Assembly: GCF_052324685.1 (NCBI RefSeq)
Contig: NC_135212.1
Span: 2,874,152-2,938,151, forward strand
Length of the DNA: 64,000 nt
Direction of reading: 5' to 3'
Source of the DNA: Brachyhypopomus gauderio
Taxonomy: Eukaryota > Chordata > Actinopteri > Gymnotiformes > Hypopomidae
Part shown: piece by piece, positions 32,281-42,871 of the stretch
How the letters are laid out: every line of letters begins with the position of its first letter
Numbering within the stretch: position 1 is the stretch's first letter
Program-made: the position numbers and the translations under genes
The notes under the pieces: generated by a model
What the model saw: only the letters and a program-made list of their open reading frames with translations
The model's database searches: none
Told to the model about the DNA's origin: nothing

Positions 32281-32575
32281 CGGTCTGGGCTTCCCTGTGT
32301 GGAGTTTGCATGTTCTCCCTGTGCCTGCGTGGGTTTCCTCCGGGTACTCCGGATTCCTCCGACAGTCCAAAGACATGCGTGTTAGGTTGATTGATCACTC
32401 TAAATTGCCCGTAGGTGTGAGTCCGTGCATGTGTGTTGGCCATGCGGTGGACTGGCGACCTGCCCATGGTGTACCCTGCCTTCGCTCGAAGATGCTGGGA
32501 TTGGCTCCAGCCCCCCCGTGACCCCGACTAGCGGGATTAAACGGTTCAGATAATGGATGGATGGATGGATGGATA
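32281..32575 (+). mobile_element. L2-type LINE 3' tail
   Basis: About 295 bp with the widespread vertebrate L2 3' end (GTGTGGAGTTTGCATGTTCT, GACTGGCGACCTG, GGCTCCAGCCCC) and a (GGAT)n tail at 32548-32575. It is 5'-truncated with no coding region, and is absent from the equivalent places at 49090 and 60480. Confidence 0.88.
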
Positions 32576-32670
32576 GATGATCCTGTTCAAGCTCTGAACC
32601 ACATTTGTAAAAGGTACTTGTTTGGTCTGGTTAGTCGTGCCTCAGTAACTCCACTAGTTCATAGTTTAAC

Positions 32671-32708
32671 GGTTTTTGAACAGTTCATTGGCTTGTTGTG
32701 TCACAGTG
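32671..32708 (-). other. V-RSS of VH C1
   Basis: CACTGTG (32708-32702), 22-bp spacer, TCAAAAACC (32679-32671). One heptamer and one nonamer mismatch; the spacer is 1 bp short of 23. Confidence 0.88.
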
Positions 32709-33145
32709 AGTGTCGTGCACAGTAATAAACAGCCGTGTCTTCAGTTTTCAGACTCTTCACCTGTAGGTACACCATGTTGTTGCTGGTGTCTTTAGTGATG
32801 GAGAACTGGTCTTGGAGAGACTGGGCAAATGCAGTGTCTGTGCCACTATCAATGCGCCCAATCCATTCCAGTGCTTTTCCTGGTTTCTGACAGATCCAGT
32901 GGATATAGTAGATGTCCATTGAGAATCCCGACACAGTACAGGACAGAGTGATGGACTCTCCTGGTCTCCCCACCACAGAGTCAGAGGAGGTCAACGACTG
33001 ACCATAAACCACTGAAAAACAGGGCAAATTACAGATGTCAGAAACAATGTAATATTAAAAGTGCCTGTTTAAATGTTGTCGTTATGATTAGAGGTTTCTC
33101 ACATGAAACAAAAGTAAGAAGAATTCCATATTGCAACATATTCAT
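32709..33145 (-). CDS. IGHV segment, family C copy 1
   Basis: Leader exon 33145-33103 (43 nt, [14 protein letters not shown]; donor GTGAGA) and V exon 33011-32709 after a TTTTTCAG acceptor, open across the splice. Mature start [17 protein letters not shown]; Cys23 (LSCTVS), Trp41 ([16 protein letters not shown]) and Cys104 (DTAVYYCAR) are present. Framework 2 has Cys where the other two C genes have Arg (WICQ versus WIRQ), a germline unpaired cysteine that could harm folding. RSS layout matches its paralogues. Confidence 0.9.
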
Positions 33146-33285
33146 CACTACAATCTCAATGTCTTCAGTGAGAGAAATCAGACATACCAGTGGTTCAGTA
33201 GGTAAAGCCATTTATATCTGTGTCCTAATGAGGGGGTGTGTGCTTAACCCTGACACAGGTCAAGAATACAAATTGCACATTACAG

Positions 33286-33293
33286 ATGCAAAT
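33286..33293 (+). promoter_or_regulatory. Octamer upstream of VH C1, reversed
   Basis: Perfect ATGCAAAT on the plus strand, 141 bp upstream of the ATG, i.e. ATTTGCAT in the gene's direction. A TATAAA box lies near 33217-33211. In C2 and C3 the aligned octamer is altered (GATGAAAAT). Confidence 0.6.
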
Positions 33294-33389
33294 CAGCATT
33301 GAACTGCATATAACACTTGAACAGTACTTATATAACAGAGAACATGCTTTTATTATTGTGTCTCTTAAGACAGAATGTGTTCCCTAGTA

Positions 33390-33600
33390 CAGGGGTTCTT
33401 AACCTTTTTGAACTCGGGGCCCAATTTGTTGAACACAAAGTAGCACAAGGCCCAGTCAGATATTACCAATGTACGGATCAAAATGATAAGTATTCTAAAT
33501 GTTGGTTTAGTTTGTATTTTATTGTATTGTTTTGTGGTAATAAAATAAATAATATCAAAATGGTCAATGTAAATGTTTTAAATGAAATAAACTACAAGAT
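33390..33600 (+). mobile_element. hAT-like fragment
   Basis: Starts CAGGGGTTCTTAACC, a common hAT terminus, in DNA absent from the equivalent region at 50270. The right end is not identified and it merges with the Tc1 relic. Confidence 0.4.
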
Positions 33601-33602
33601 GT

Positions 33603-34811
33603 GAGCTGTTCACAGTTAGCTGTATCCAAGATATGGACCAAATACAAACAGCATGGGATGGTTGTTAAAGCCAAGCATACTGGTAGACCAAGAAAGACCT
33701 CAAAGCATCAAGACAAAGAACTTAATGCCATTTGTCTTAAAAACTGAAAAAGTACAACTAAACAGATGAAGTATAAATGGGAGGAAGCTGGAGCCAATGT
33801 ATGTGACCAAACTGTAAGAAATCGCCTAAAGGAAATGGGATTTCAATACATGAAATCTAAAAGAAAAGCATAATTGACACCTAATCAGGAAAGAACAAGA
33901 CTGCAATGTGCTAAGGAAAGGCAATCATGGACCGTGGATAACAGGATGAAAATTATCTTCAGTGATGAGTCAAGAACCTGCATTGGACCAGGTGATGATG
34001 CTGGAACTTTAGTTTGGTGCCGTTCCAGTGAGATTTATAAAGCGGACTGCCTGAAGAAAACAACCAAATTTCCACAGTTCTTGATGATATGGGGCTGCAT
34101 GTCAGGCCAAGGCACTGGGTAGATGACTGTGGTTAATTCTTCTATCAATTCACAAGTTTACATTGACATTTTGGACAGTTTTCTCATCCCTTCAATTGAA
34201 CAGATGTTTGGAGATGATGAAATAATTTTCCAAGATGACAATGCATAGGGCAAAAACAGTGATGGCATTCCTTGGAGAAAGACACATTCAGTCCATGTCA
34301 TGGCCTGAAATAGTCCAGATCTCAACCCAATTAAAATGTGGTGGAAATTGAAAAAAAAATGGTCCCCAAGAAGGCTCCGACCTGCACAGCTGATCTGGTA
34401 ACTGCTATCAGAGAGAGTTGGCACCAAATTGATGAAGAATACTGTTTGTCACTCATCAAGTCCATGCCTCAGAGACTGCAAGCCGCGTTAAAAGCACAAG
34501 GTGGTGCAACTAAATACTAGTGATGTATTTTGAATGTGCTTTTGTTTATCTGTTTTTCATGATTCCATATTTTTTTACTCAGAATTGAGTGATTCCATAT
34601 TTTTTCCTGTGCTTGCTCAAGAAAAGTAACATTAACTTTGTTTCCACAATGTTTTTATTTTTATTTTAGTGTTTCTGAAAGCCAACAAGTTGCACTTTGG
34701 AATGACTTTATTATTGCATCATGTTTTTGACCTGAGTTTGTTCTACAGAATAAAATGTCTGAATGAGTGCTCATCCCAGACTGGTGATTCCATACTTTTT
34801 GCCAGGGGTTG
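33603..34811 (+). pseudogene. Tc1-like transposase relic
   Basis: Plus-strand transposase with several in-frame stops (about 33746, 33870, 34120, 34246, 34307). Recognisable: HGMVVKAKHTGRPRKTS (N-terminal paired-like end), RLQCAKERQSW, IIFSDES (first catalytic Asp), MIWGCMSGQGTG, IIFQDDNA (second Asp), NSPDLNPIKMWW, where the third acidic residue after NPI is Lys. The 5' TIR is missing; the right side ends near TTTTTGCCAGGGG (34797-34810). Inactive. Confidence 0.85.
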
Positions 34812-34928
34812 TATTCATATGTGAGAAATACCTAATAGGAACATTAAAGATGAGCTCTAACACTCCATGTTCTCACCATTTGTTCCTGCTGTAGCTTCAC
34901 TGTGTTCAGTGACAGTGACTTTCACTTT

Positions 34929-34967
34929 GGTTTTAGTACAGCTGCTTCACCAACTACAGCCACTGTG
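34929..34967 (-). other. V-RSS of VH D1
   Basis: CACAGTG (34967-34961), 23-bp spacer, ACTAAAACC (34937-34929). Consensus heptamer; one nonamer mismatch. Confidence 0.93.
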
Positions 34968-35421
34968 TCTGTCGAGCACAGTAATAAACAGCAGTGTCCT
35001 CTGCTGTCAGACTCTTGGCCTCTAAGAACTGTGTGCTGGAGGGAACGTCCTCAGTCATGGTGAACTGTCCTGTTATGGAGTCGGCATATGTTGCTGCATT
35101 GTTGCCAGTATTCATCCTGCCCATCCACTCCAGACCTCTCCCTGGTTTCTGCCTTATCCAGTGGATGTTGTAGCTAGTCATGCTATAACCGCTTATTTTG
35201 CAGGTGATCTTCACATGTTCTCCAGGTCTCTTAACCTCAGCAGGAGACTGGTCCAGTCGAATCTCAGCATGACTAATAGCTTATCAAAATAGAAAAATTA
35301 AAAAATATTCAGAAAGATTCATAAAAATGTCAATGCAACATTTCCCACATGAAAGATGATGCAACTTACCTGCTGATAACATCAGTATATAGACACAACA
35401 CCAAATAACCCTTAGGCCCAT
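34968..35421 (-). CDS. IGHV segment, family D copy 1
   Basis: Leader exon 35421-35370 (52 nt, MGLRVIWCCVYILMLSA; donor GTAAGT). The V exon runs 35279-34968 from the acceptor GATAAG; the nearer TATTAG at 35274 would break the frame, so the upstream AG was chosen. Mature part near EIRLDQSPAEVKRPGEHVK; Cys23 (ITCKIS), Trp41 ([16 protein letters not shown]), Cys104 ([10 protein letters not shown]). Framework 3 is unusual (GQFTMTEDVPSSTQFLEAK; Glu in place of the common Arg/Lys of SRD/SKD). Confidence 0.91.
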
Positions 35422-35507
35422 ATCAAACTCTTTTATAAATAAAAGTATAAATGTTTATTTATAATGTCATGTGGTGTGAGCAATAAATCAGTAAAGAGAC
35501 TGACTAG

Positions 35508-35543
35508 TAATTATATAACTGGAAGTCAATTGTACATTTGCAT
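35508..35543 (-). promoter_or_regulatory. IGHV promoter, VH D1
   Basis: ATGCAAAT at 35543-35536 (minus strand), 115 bp upstream of the ATG, followed by TATATAA at about 35518-35511. Confidence 0.87.
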
Positions 35544-36040
35544 CTTCACTCTCTTAGCCAATAGACAGAGTTTGGGAGTGAACCTAGCCAATCAAATGCT
35601 CCTCCTCATAGACATACAGGAATAGGCTTAGTTGTTGATGCATTTCTTTTATCTTTTCCTACTACTATTACTATTAAATAATAACAACAACAACAAGAAG
35701 AAACAACTTCATTATCCATATTGTTTACCATGCTCATAGATCCTAATAAAAGAGCTTTACAGAATATTCAAGAAAATTAAATGTTCATTAAAAAAGAGAA
35801 ATAGGGTCTTGAATGATAACACATGAAACATATTCACTGTTTGTCATTTTGACTTGTTTGTCTGTGTCTGGCTCCACCCCTCGTGTCCCTCATGTCTTTA
35901 TTTTGGTTTTGTTTCCGTATGTTTGTTCTTGTTTTTGTTCATGCCCTTGTTACTAGTAGCCCTGCCCCCTGTAAGCACTGTCAGCTGGTCCTTGTTTAGT
36001 TTTGTTAATCAATGTGTGTATTTAGTCCTCTAGTTTTGAG
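35544..36040. other. Spacer between VH D1 and psi-VH G1
   Basis: No gene seen. From about 35830 it has a repeat-like composition (TGTCTGGCTCCACCCC...) that abuts the truncated V and may be the remnant that removed its 3' part. Near-identical copy at 52241-52737. Confidence 0.5.
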
Positions 36041-36333
36041 TCATGGAGTCGGCATATAGAGGATCTGAGCTGCTACCAGAGTTTATTCTCCTAATCCACT
36101 CCAGTGCTCTTCCTGGTTTCTGCCGTATCCAGTAGATGTAGTAATCAGTCATTGTAAAGCCAGTGATTTTACAAGAGATTTTGATTCTCTTGGTTGCTTT
36201 ATAACAGCAGGAGCCTCATCCATCCATGTGATATTGCACAAAAACTGTAAAGATGTTAATGATACAAACAGATAAAGGTACCGTTTGTTAGCATCATCAT
36301 TAAGATGCAGAAACGAGTAATACATAGTCCCAT
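36041..36333 (-). pseudogene. Truncated IGHV pseudogene, lineage G copy 1
   Basis: Leader exon 36333-36282 (52 nt, MGLCITRFCILMMMLTN) still has a GT donor. The V part (about 36240-36041) reads [20 protein letters not shown] and [17 protein letters not shown], with Cys23 and Trp41, but has a frameshift in framework 1 and stops at ADSMT. Framework 3, Cys104 and the RSS are gone. Related to family D by leader length and framework 2. Confidence 0.88.
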
Positions 36334-36544
36334 AATTAATATATTCGCAACCAGTAGTCTACCTCATCTGAATACTAGGGCTGTCATGGTTACTCACACC
36401 TGAATCCACTCTATTAAACACTATGTGTACAAATACCTTTCTTGGTCCATAGACAGGTCACATATTGCCATTACCTTGTGTGTGCATACCAAGGGTTTAT
36501 ATCTCTGAGCCTTTCTCTGTATGATCTCTGCACGTGTTTTGCTG

Positions 36545-36715
36545 ACCTCCCGAGGTTTCTTCCTAATCCCCACCCTATAGGGAGTTTTTCCTAGCCACTG
36601 TCACATTTGGCTTGCTCATTAGGGATCTGGACCCATACGATTGTAAAGCTGCTTTGTGACAACGTGTGTTGTGAAAAGTACTATATAAATAAATTGGACT
36701 TTGACTTTGACCTTG
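36545..36715 (+). repeat. Fish retroelement 3'-end repeat
   Basis: CCCGAGGTTTCTTCCTAATC...GTAAAGCTGCTTTGTGACAA...CTATATAAATAAATTGGACTTTGACTTTGA. Conserved tail with simple repeat end; other copies at 43268-43458, 53258-53430 and 58394-58590. Non-coding, likely SINE or LINE 3' end. Confidence 0.7.
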
Positions 36716-37149
36716 TATTTGCCCTTTTTTGGATAAGTTTGCTGTTTTTGGAAATTCTACATTTTTGACCTTTTGCCTGTCTGTGTTACGCCTTCTTGGT
36801 TCAGACTGTCTGTTTATCTTATTTAAAATACCTGCACATGGATCCAACCCAGTATCCTGCTTCTGGCTTGTTACAGGGAGTGAAATAGGCCTTGAGTGGG
36901 TGTGTGCACAGGGGTGGGCGTGTCCTGGGGCCGAAGTACCATGACAGCCACAACAAAGAACTTACAAAAATGCAATTGTTGTTCACTTTATAAACAACAA
37001 TGTAAATTGTTTTTACTGGTATGATGGATCCTAAATCAAAATTTAGGGGATTATCTGCTTAGATTATTTAGCATTATACCACAGTTAGTTCCGACCCTAC
37101 AATGTGATTGGCTGAGAAGCGATCTAGGAGTGCCAATATTACACGTTAC

Positions 37150-37498
37150 AGCTGTCACGGTCACAGCTCCGGACCCTTCCCTGTGGGCGTGTCGTTATGT
37201 CGTCTGCGTGCCGTTACGTCCATGTATATATTTCCGTGGGTGTGGGTTGTTTGTGAGCGTGTTCGTAGTCGCACCTGTGCCTTGTCTCGAGATCACGAGG
37301 GTCTGTGTTAATCACCTATTTAATGTGCGTTCGCGTGTGTCTTGTGCTCGTCTTGGTCTTGAGTTCGTGCCAGCGTGAGTTGTCAGTGTATGTGCTTGCG
37401 CTACTGTGCTAGATTTCACCTGTGTGTTTCACATCAAACTACATGTTCACCGTAATCGTCGTTGTGCCTGCCTCCTCCACCATGCGTTACACATACAG
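37150..37498 (+). mobile_element. LTR-like repeat
   Basis: Begins TGTCACGGTCACAGCTCC after ACAGC, carries a TATATAT box (about 37226) and ends near GCGTTACACAT/ACAGG. Similar in style to the LTR at 21847; its ends are not secure. Duplicate at 53867-54214. Confidence 0.45.
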
Positions 37499-38551
37499 GA
37501 TGACTGAGTCATTTTGCAAAATCTAAAAAAGTCATGATTTAAATAATTTAGCGGGTGATGCATTTAAAGAGCAGATGGGTATAATTTCATGACTAGAAAT
37601 GTCTCTCTGGGAAAGGTAAAGGTTTTTTGAAATATGAATAAATCAGTTTGAATTATTGACCATTTTACAAAACCATTGGAAGAAAACTGTAAAATAAAAC
37701 TGCAGAGATCATTTATCTTCAACCTTTTTTTAAACCAATTTTCCACATTTATTAAATTTGATTGTTTAGTAATTTTCTTGTCATGGTGGAGAGGTTACTG
37801 TAGTAATTTGAAGCACCCTGGCTTAATTACATACCTTACTGATTTAACAAAATGGAAAATTTTATTATACATTATTCAATTTGCTGCTAACAGATGTTAA
37901 CCCTCTATGGCATGGTGTAGCCCTCAGGCAACAAACCACTATTTCTCCCCCCACACTGCCTCTTTAAATTTTTTTTGGTAAAACATCACATTTTAAATCA
38001 GCTGATAAGTCTGGCACCAATAAAAATTGGTCTGGGTGTGGGTGTGTCTTTCACCTGGGGGTGGAGCACTCCTTTTTTGGAGCATAGCATGCTTGGACAC
38101 ACTGCTAGCAAAAGGTAAGATCAATATCACTTTTTCACATGTTTAAATGTTTTAAATTTGTATTAAAAAATATCTGTGATGTGCATGAATATGTGAAAAA
38201 GCATATTTGATTGAGTAAAGACACTTTTTCTCTTTATCTATATTCTAAAATTTAGGTTTTTCATTCGTTGCCTCAGGGCAACATTGCGCAGTTAGACCAC
38301 TTTAGTTTGTACAATGACATGTTCATGGATGGAGATGTGCAGGGACTCACAGTTATTTACATAACATTGTTTTTGCTGTCCTATCAACCATTACTCACAG
38401 GAAAAGGATGCAAGAACATGTTATGGGTGTAAGGAACATGATCCATCAGTTAGGGTCAAACCTTAGGACAGTGAGGACAGTGAGATTGAGGACAGTGACG
38501 GGGAAAATTTGGATGATGATGGTCCAGTCATACTGAACATACTGTATGTAA

Positions 38552-38634
38552 TGTGTGTGTGTGTGTGTGTGTGTGTATGAATGTTTATGAATGTGTGTGT
38601 GTGTGTGTGTGCGTGTGTGTGCGCGCGCGCGCAT
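38552..38634. repeat. (TG)n/(CG)n microsatellite
   Basis: Alternating purine-pyrimidine tract: (TG)n, a short ATGAATG break, (TG)n, then GCGCGCGCGC. Lies inside the piggyBac-like element. Confidence 0.9.
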
Positions 38635-38897
38635 CAGCGGGCTATGACAGTTGTATATGACCTATTGTAATTTTATGCTTTATGGTTTCTTTTGAAAACA
38701 GATGAAGATGAAGATGATAATGATGTATCAGAGGAAGGTGTTTCAAACATACCTTGGTGGAGAACACACCACAGTCCCAACATCACTAATTTGCAGGCCA
38801 GCCTTCCAAAATCAGACAATATTGTGTCCCTATATCAACACTTCCAGATATTTTTTCTGAAGGCATTCTGGAAGTTATTATAGAGCAGTCAAATTTA

Positions 38898-39466
38898 CAG
38901 GGGTTGGACAATGAAACTGAAACACCTGGTTTTAGACCATAATAATCTATTAGTATGATGTAGGGCTTCCTTTTGCAGCCAATACAGCGCCAATTCGTCT
39001 TAGGAATTACATATACACGTCCTGTACAGTGGTCAAAGGGAATTCTTCTAGTGGCCAGGTAACTACATGATGCTGGTGGAGGAAAAGGTTTCCTGACTCT
39101 TTCCTCCAAAACACCCCAAAGTGGCTCAACAATATTTAGATTTGGTGACTGTGCAGGCCATGGGAGATGTTCAACTTCACTTTCATGTTCATCAAACCAA
39201 TCTTTCACCAGTCTTGCTGTGTGTATTGGTGCATTGTCATCCTGATGCATGGCACCGTCTTCAGGATACAATGTTTGAACCACTGGATGCCCATGCATTG
39301 CAATATTTTGAGCAAAACTGTGCTCTTACCCTGCTAATTGAACCTTCACTGCTCTTACTGGTGCAATGTGCAATTAATGAAGGTTGACCACCAGGCTGGT
39401 CCAATTTAGCCATGAAACCTTCCGCACTAAAATGAAAGGTGTTTCAGTTGAATTGTCCAACCCCTG
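38898..39466 (-). mobile_element. Internally deleted Tc1-like element nested in piggyBac-like DNA
   Basis: Ends CAGGGGTTGGACAAT and ATTGTCCAACCCCTG, flanked by TA (38896-38897, 39467-39468); 569 bp. The minus strand keeps the C-terminal transposase: HQDDNAPIHTARLV, then WPAQSPNLNIVEPLWGVLEE with the second and third catalytic acids. The N-terminal half is deleted, so it is non-autonomous. Confidence 0.9.
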
Positions 39467-40250
39467 TATATGCCATTCAGTGTGATACCAACAGACCCTT
39501 AACCTCACTACTAAAGAACTGGAGTAGTTCTTGGGTACAGCAGTGCTTTGTGCTTTCCAAAAAAACGGAAACATTGATTCAATCTGTACCCCACAGGAAC
39601 AAACATTCAGAAACACAAACACACATTGCAGCTAATTTCTAACCCACAGATTGATAAACCATTTGTGGAATTTGTGAAATAAAACTTCTAATGTGATTAA
39701 TACTTCTTTGTACCTCAATACACTTATATGAAAATTACAGAAAACCTTGGCGTTTTAGTACCCTCATAGCGTCTTGTTGCCCTGAGGCAACAAACCGAAA
39801 TCTGGGGGCAGGAGGGTGGGGGGGCAAATTTTATTATTTATATATTATAAGGGACCCCTAATCTAGCAAATACTAGAATGAAAAAATTTTTTCCTCCTAA
39901 AATAAAAATTCATGCCATAGAGGGTTAAATACAAAAAAGAGATTTGACATAATATTATAAATAGGTTTTGACACACCTTACAGTGTGTAGATAAATTAGT
40001 TTAGATACCTGTTGGGTGTCTGAGGAATGCACAAAAAACTGACAAAACACATGTGAACTTAAAACCTCAGAGAAGTTAAATCTGTGGGCACAGTGTGCCT
40101 GTACCAACTCCATGTGAGTAAGGGGTGGATCTCCAGTATCTATGGGCCATGCCAAATTCTCCCCCGTCATAAAACAATCGTGTAAATTGAGTAATTGAGT
40201 AAATCTTGCAGACTCTATGCCCTCACGAATTATGATGCTGATATCATGTA

Positions 40251-40400
40251 GGGCAGTCATGGCCTGGTGGTAGAGAACTGGTCTTGTGACCGGAGGGTCG
40301 TGGGTTCGATTCCCAGACCTGAGGCCATGACTGAGGTGCCCCTGAGCAAGGCCCTTAACCCTCAATTGCTCACTTGTATATATGAAAAAAGAGATAAAAA
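40251..40400 (+). repeat. tRNA-derived SINE, copy 1
   Basis: Pol III box A-like TGGCCTGGTGGTAGAGAACT and box B GGGTTCGATTCCCAG, followed by GAGGTGCCCCTGAGCAAGGC. Two more copies at 43759 and 54946, each at the same place 3' of a family E gene, so it predates the unit duplication. Confidence 0.85.
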
Positions 40401-40568
40401 TCACGTTGCACAGCATTTATACTGTGTGTGTGTGTGTGTGTGTGTGTACAGATTGTACATTTGGAGAGAGAGCAAGAAAAACAATTGCAACAACAAACTG
40501 CTACAACATATTTACTGTGATGTCACAGGGTTTTATTGAAGGTTGTTTTGTTAGATATTTGTCTGGGG

Positions 40569-40607
40569 TGTTTTGGTACAGGCCTGCTGCACTTGTGTAC
40601 TGCTGTG
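40569..40607 (-). other. V-RSS of VH E1
   Basis: CACAGCA (40607-40601), 23-bp spacer, ACCAAAACA (40577-40569). Two heptamer and two nonamer mismatches. Confidence 0.88.
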
Positions 40608-41036
40608 TCTCTCTGGCACAGTAATATACAGCTGTGTCCTCAGTCTCAAAGTTTTGGCCACGTAAAAACACGGTGCTGCTGGATGTGTACTGGCTGACAC
40701 TGATCTTATTCTTCATTGAGTCTTTGACATTAGTGCTACCACCACTACACTGATAGCCAAGCCACTCCAGTGATTTTCCAGTGGATTGCCGTATCCAGTG
40801 AACACAGTAGCTTGACACCGAGATCTTACAGGAGATGAAGAATGACTCTCGAGGTTTGACCACCACAGAGGCTGTCTGAGTGAGCTCCACACAGCCAACC
40901 CCACCTGGAGAATGACAGTAACACAACAGACACGTCGAGCTTAAAACACACACCTTTCCAGTTCAGACACAGTAATTGACCTGAGACACTTACAGAAAGC
41001 TGCGGTCCCCAACAGCAGCAGTGCTGATGAGAGCAT
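40608..41036 (-). CDS. IGHV segment, family E copy 1 (CDR1/CDR2 cysteines)
   Basis: Leader exon 41036-40994 (43 nt, MLSSALLLLGTAAF; donor GTAAGT) and V exon 40904-40608 after CATTCTCCAG. Cys23 (ISCKIS), Trp41 (VHWIRQSTGKSLEWLG) and Cys104 ([10 protein letters not shown]) are present. Two further cysteines occur: one at the end of CDR1 (SSYCVHW) and one in CDR2 (GYQCSGGS), equivalent to Kabat 33 and 52, positions that face each other in VH domains. All three family E genes have both. CDR2/FR3 of this copy (TNVKDSMKNKISVSQYTS) differs from E2 and E3. Confidence 0.92.
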
Positions 41037-41105
41037 TGTTGATGGATTTGACCTGGAAGTGAAATGCAGCTGCTCAGCCCCTCTCCTCCTCCTCAGACCC
41101 ACAGC

Positions 41106-41140
41106 CCTTATATGGAAGAGGGACTGAGTAGCATTTGCAT
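41106..41140 (-). promoter_or_regulatory. IGHV promoter, VH E1
   Basis: ATGCAAAT at 41140-41133 (minus strand), 97 bp upstream of the ATG; ATATAAGG at about 41113-41106. Confidence 0.87.
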
Positions 41141-41842
41141 AAAGTGGAACTCAAACATCATCGCAAAGGGATCATTCTGTGTTGGGGAACAAATTTGTCA
41201 TGTCCAGAGCAACTCTTTGCAAGCCATTTATTGATTGTCTCTTATCTTTAGACACACGATGATAATATATAATACTGATTTGAATACTTGAGACAGGATG
41301 TTCAGTGTTATCTGCTAAAGTTTGACTATTTTCTCCATTCTCTAAGTGAAATCAGTCTTGTTAGCATTATGTGTTGTGCTTGTTAACATCTGTGTATTCA
41401 AGTGTGTGTCTATCGTGTCCTTTGTCTATATCTGAACTAAGCTTACTTGAAGTTTTTGTTGTTAATAATACAGGAGCTCACTGCGATGAACTATTAGTGG
41501 GACAACAAATAAATATCAGTTTTATTTATGTAAATGTCAAACAAGTAAGAACTCGGTCACAGTTCTCAGTGTGGCTCCTGCAGTTTTGTGTTTTGTTGTC
41601 TGCAGTGAGATGTGTGAATTTTCCCCAATCAGGACAGTGACATTCAAAGTCATCAAATGTGATGGTTTACTATGTAGTAATGAACCAAACCAAGAGGTAT
41701 TTACAACTTACATATTGCTGTTGATAAAGTAATGTTAACTGGTTATGATATTGTGAATGAGTGCAATCACAGCAGCAATGTACAAATATTTAATCAAATA
41801 TTTGATCATATCATATAAGGACAACAGGAATGTGCACTGATG
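41141..41842. other. Spacer between VH E1 and psi-VH F1
   Basis: No gene seen. Carries one arm (41812-41836) of the hairpin that is complete at 45313 and 56420. Duplicated at 44708-45503 and 55815-56612. Confidence 0.6.
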
Positions 41843-42041
41843 GCAAAGCACTGGACTGTGTGAGGTCAACACAGCGAACACCTGGAAAAACAACAAAAAC
41901 ATGCATTTATGTAATGTCACCCATCAACCTCAATACAGTCCCATAATCCAGAAAGGCATGTTATGATAGTTGCCTCTTAAACCAAACAGACTCACTGGAC
42001 ATTCTGGTGAGCAGATGCAGCAGTATTGCCACAGACAGCAT
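41843..42041 (-). pseudogene. Deleted family F IGHV pseudogene
   Basis: Leader exon 42041-41996 is intact (MLSVAILLHLLTRMS, GTGAGT donor), but the V exon starts at 41881 and is cut after about 38 nt. Sequence then jumps to what lies 3' of the RSS in the intact F2 copy. Everything from framework 1 to the RSS is gone. The octamer ATGCAAAT is kept at 42173-42166. Confidence 0.9.
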
Positions 42042-42165
42042 GATCACTCAGGGTTGTGTTGAGGCTGATGGAGAGGGAGGAGCTGCTCTAATGTGCTGTG
42101 CACAGTTGATGAGGTCAGCACAGTCACTCCATCTCTCTGCTGTTGCTTTATGTGAGGGACCAGTG

Positions 42166-42173
42166 ATTTGCAT
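42166..42173 (-). promoter_or_regulatory. Octamer of psi-VH F1
   Basis: ATGCAAAT on the minus strand, 125 bp upstream of the pseudogene leader; retained despite loss of the V exon. Confidence 0.8.
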
Positions 42174-42397
42174 AAAGGCTATGAAACCAGTTTTTACAGA
42201 CACACTCAAACCTTCTCAAATACAAATATGGAGATGCTTAGTCTACACACATACTTTAATCAACATTCAATGATGAGGAATAATATATAATTACAAATGT
42301 AATTGTTTCTTTCAGTGAGTGTACTAAAATGTATATTGGATGGACATACGAATGTGAAAGGCATTTTTGGGCAGCTGGCCCAAAAATGGTTGGTTGA

Positions 42398-42661
42398 GGT
42401 TCAGGTGTGTGTGGTTCAGGTGTGTATGGTTCAGGTTCAGGTGTGTATGGTTCAGGTTCAGGTGTGCATGGTTCAGGTTCAGGTGTGTATGGTTCAGGTG
42501 TGTACGGCTCAGGTTCAGGTGTGTATGTTTCAGGTTCAGGTGTGTACGGCTCAAGTTCAGGTGTGTATGGTTCAGGTTCATGTGTGTATGTTACAGGTTC
42601 AGGTGTGTATGGTTCAGGTGTGTATGGTTCTGGTTCAGGTGCGTATGGTTCAGGTGCGTAT
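42398..42661. repeat. VNTR array 3
   Basis: About 265 bp of mixed 15- and 21-bp GGTTCAGGTGTGTAT-type units, preceded by GCCCAAAAATGGTTGGTTGA, a left flank shared with arrays 4 and 5. Confidence 0.92.
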
Positions 42662-42871
42662 GTTGAGATGAACATATAAGCAGTATGAGATCACAGATTG
42701 TTTTTGCATCTGCTTCAGACTTTGCTAAGCCTGCTGCCTTATTGGTGGATTCTGCAGTAAACCTGGAATTTTTGTCCACTGTATTGTTACTGCTTCTTGA
42801 TTTCACATATTTATACTGTGGCCCATATACTTTTTAAACTGTGGTCACTGGAGAAGTTTCAGTTGAAGACT

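Larger units (their letters stand above)
37901..39924 (+). mobile_element. piggyBac-like element, degenerate, with nested Tc1
   Basis: Terminal inverted repeats CCCTCTATGGCATG and CATGCCATAGAGGG, each next to TTAA (37897-37900, 39925-39928). TTAA target and 14-bp ends fit piggyBac. Transposase traces on the plus strand: DEDEDDNDVSEEGVSNIPWW (38698-38757) and LYQHFQIFFLKAFWKLL (38830 on), then YAIQCDTNRPL after the nested element. The second copy of this unit has the intact single site GATGTTAAATAC at 54611-54622. Confidence 0.88.

Noticed and set aside
35272..35279. TATTAG as the V-exon acceptor of VH D1
   Set aside because: It would shift the frame relative to the 52-nt leader; GATAAG seven bases upstream restores an open frame and is conserved in D2.
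40255..40330. A functional tRNA gene
   Set aside because: Box A/B are present, but the unit continues into SINE body sequence and recurs three times with the V units; no clean cloverleaf was established by eye.
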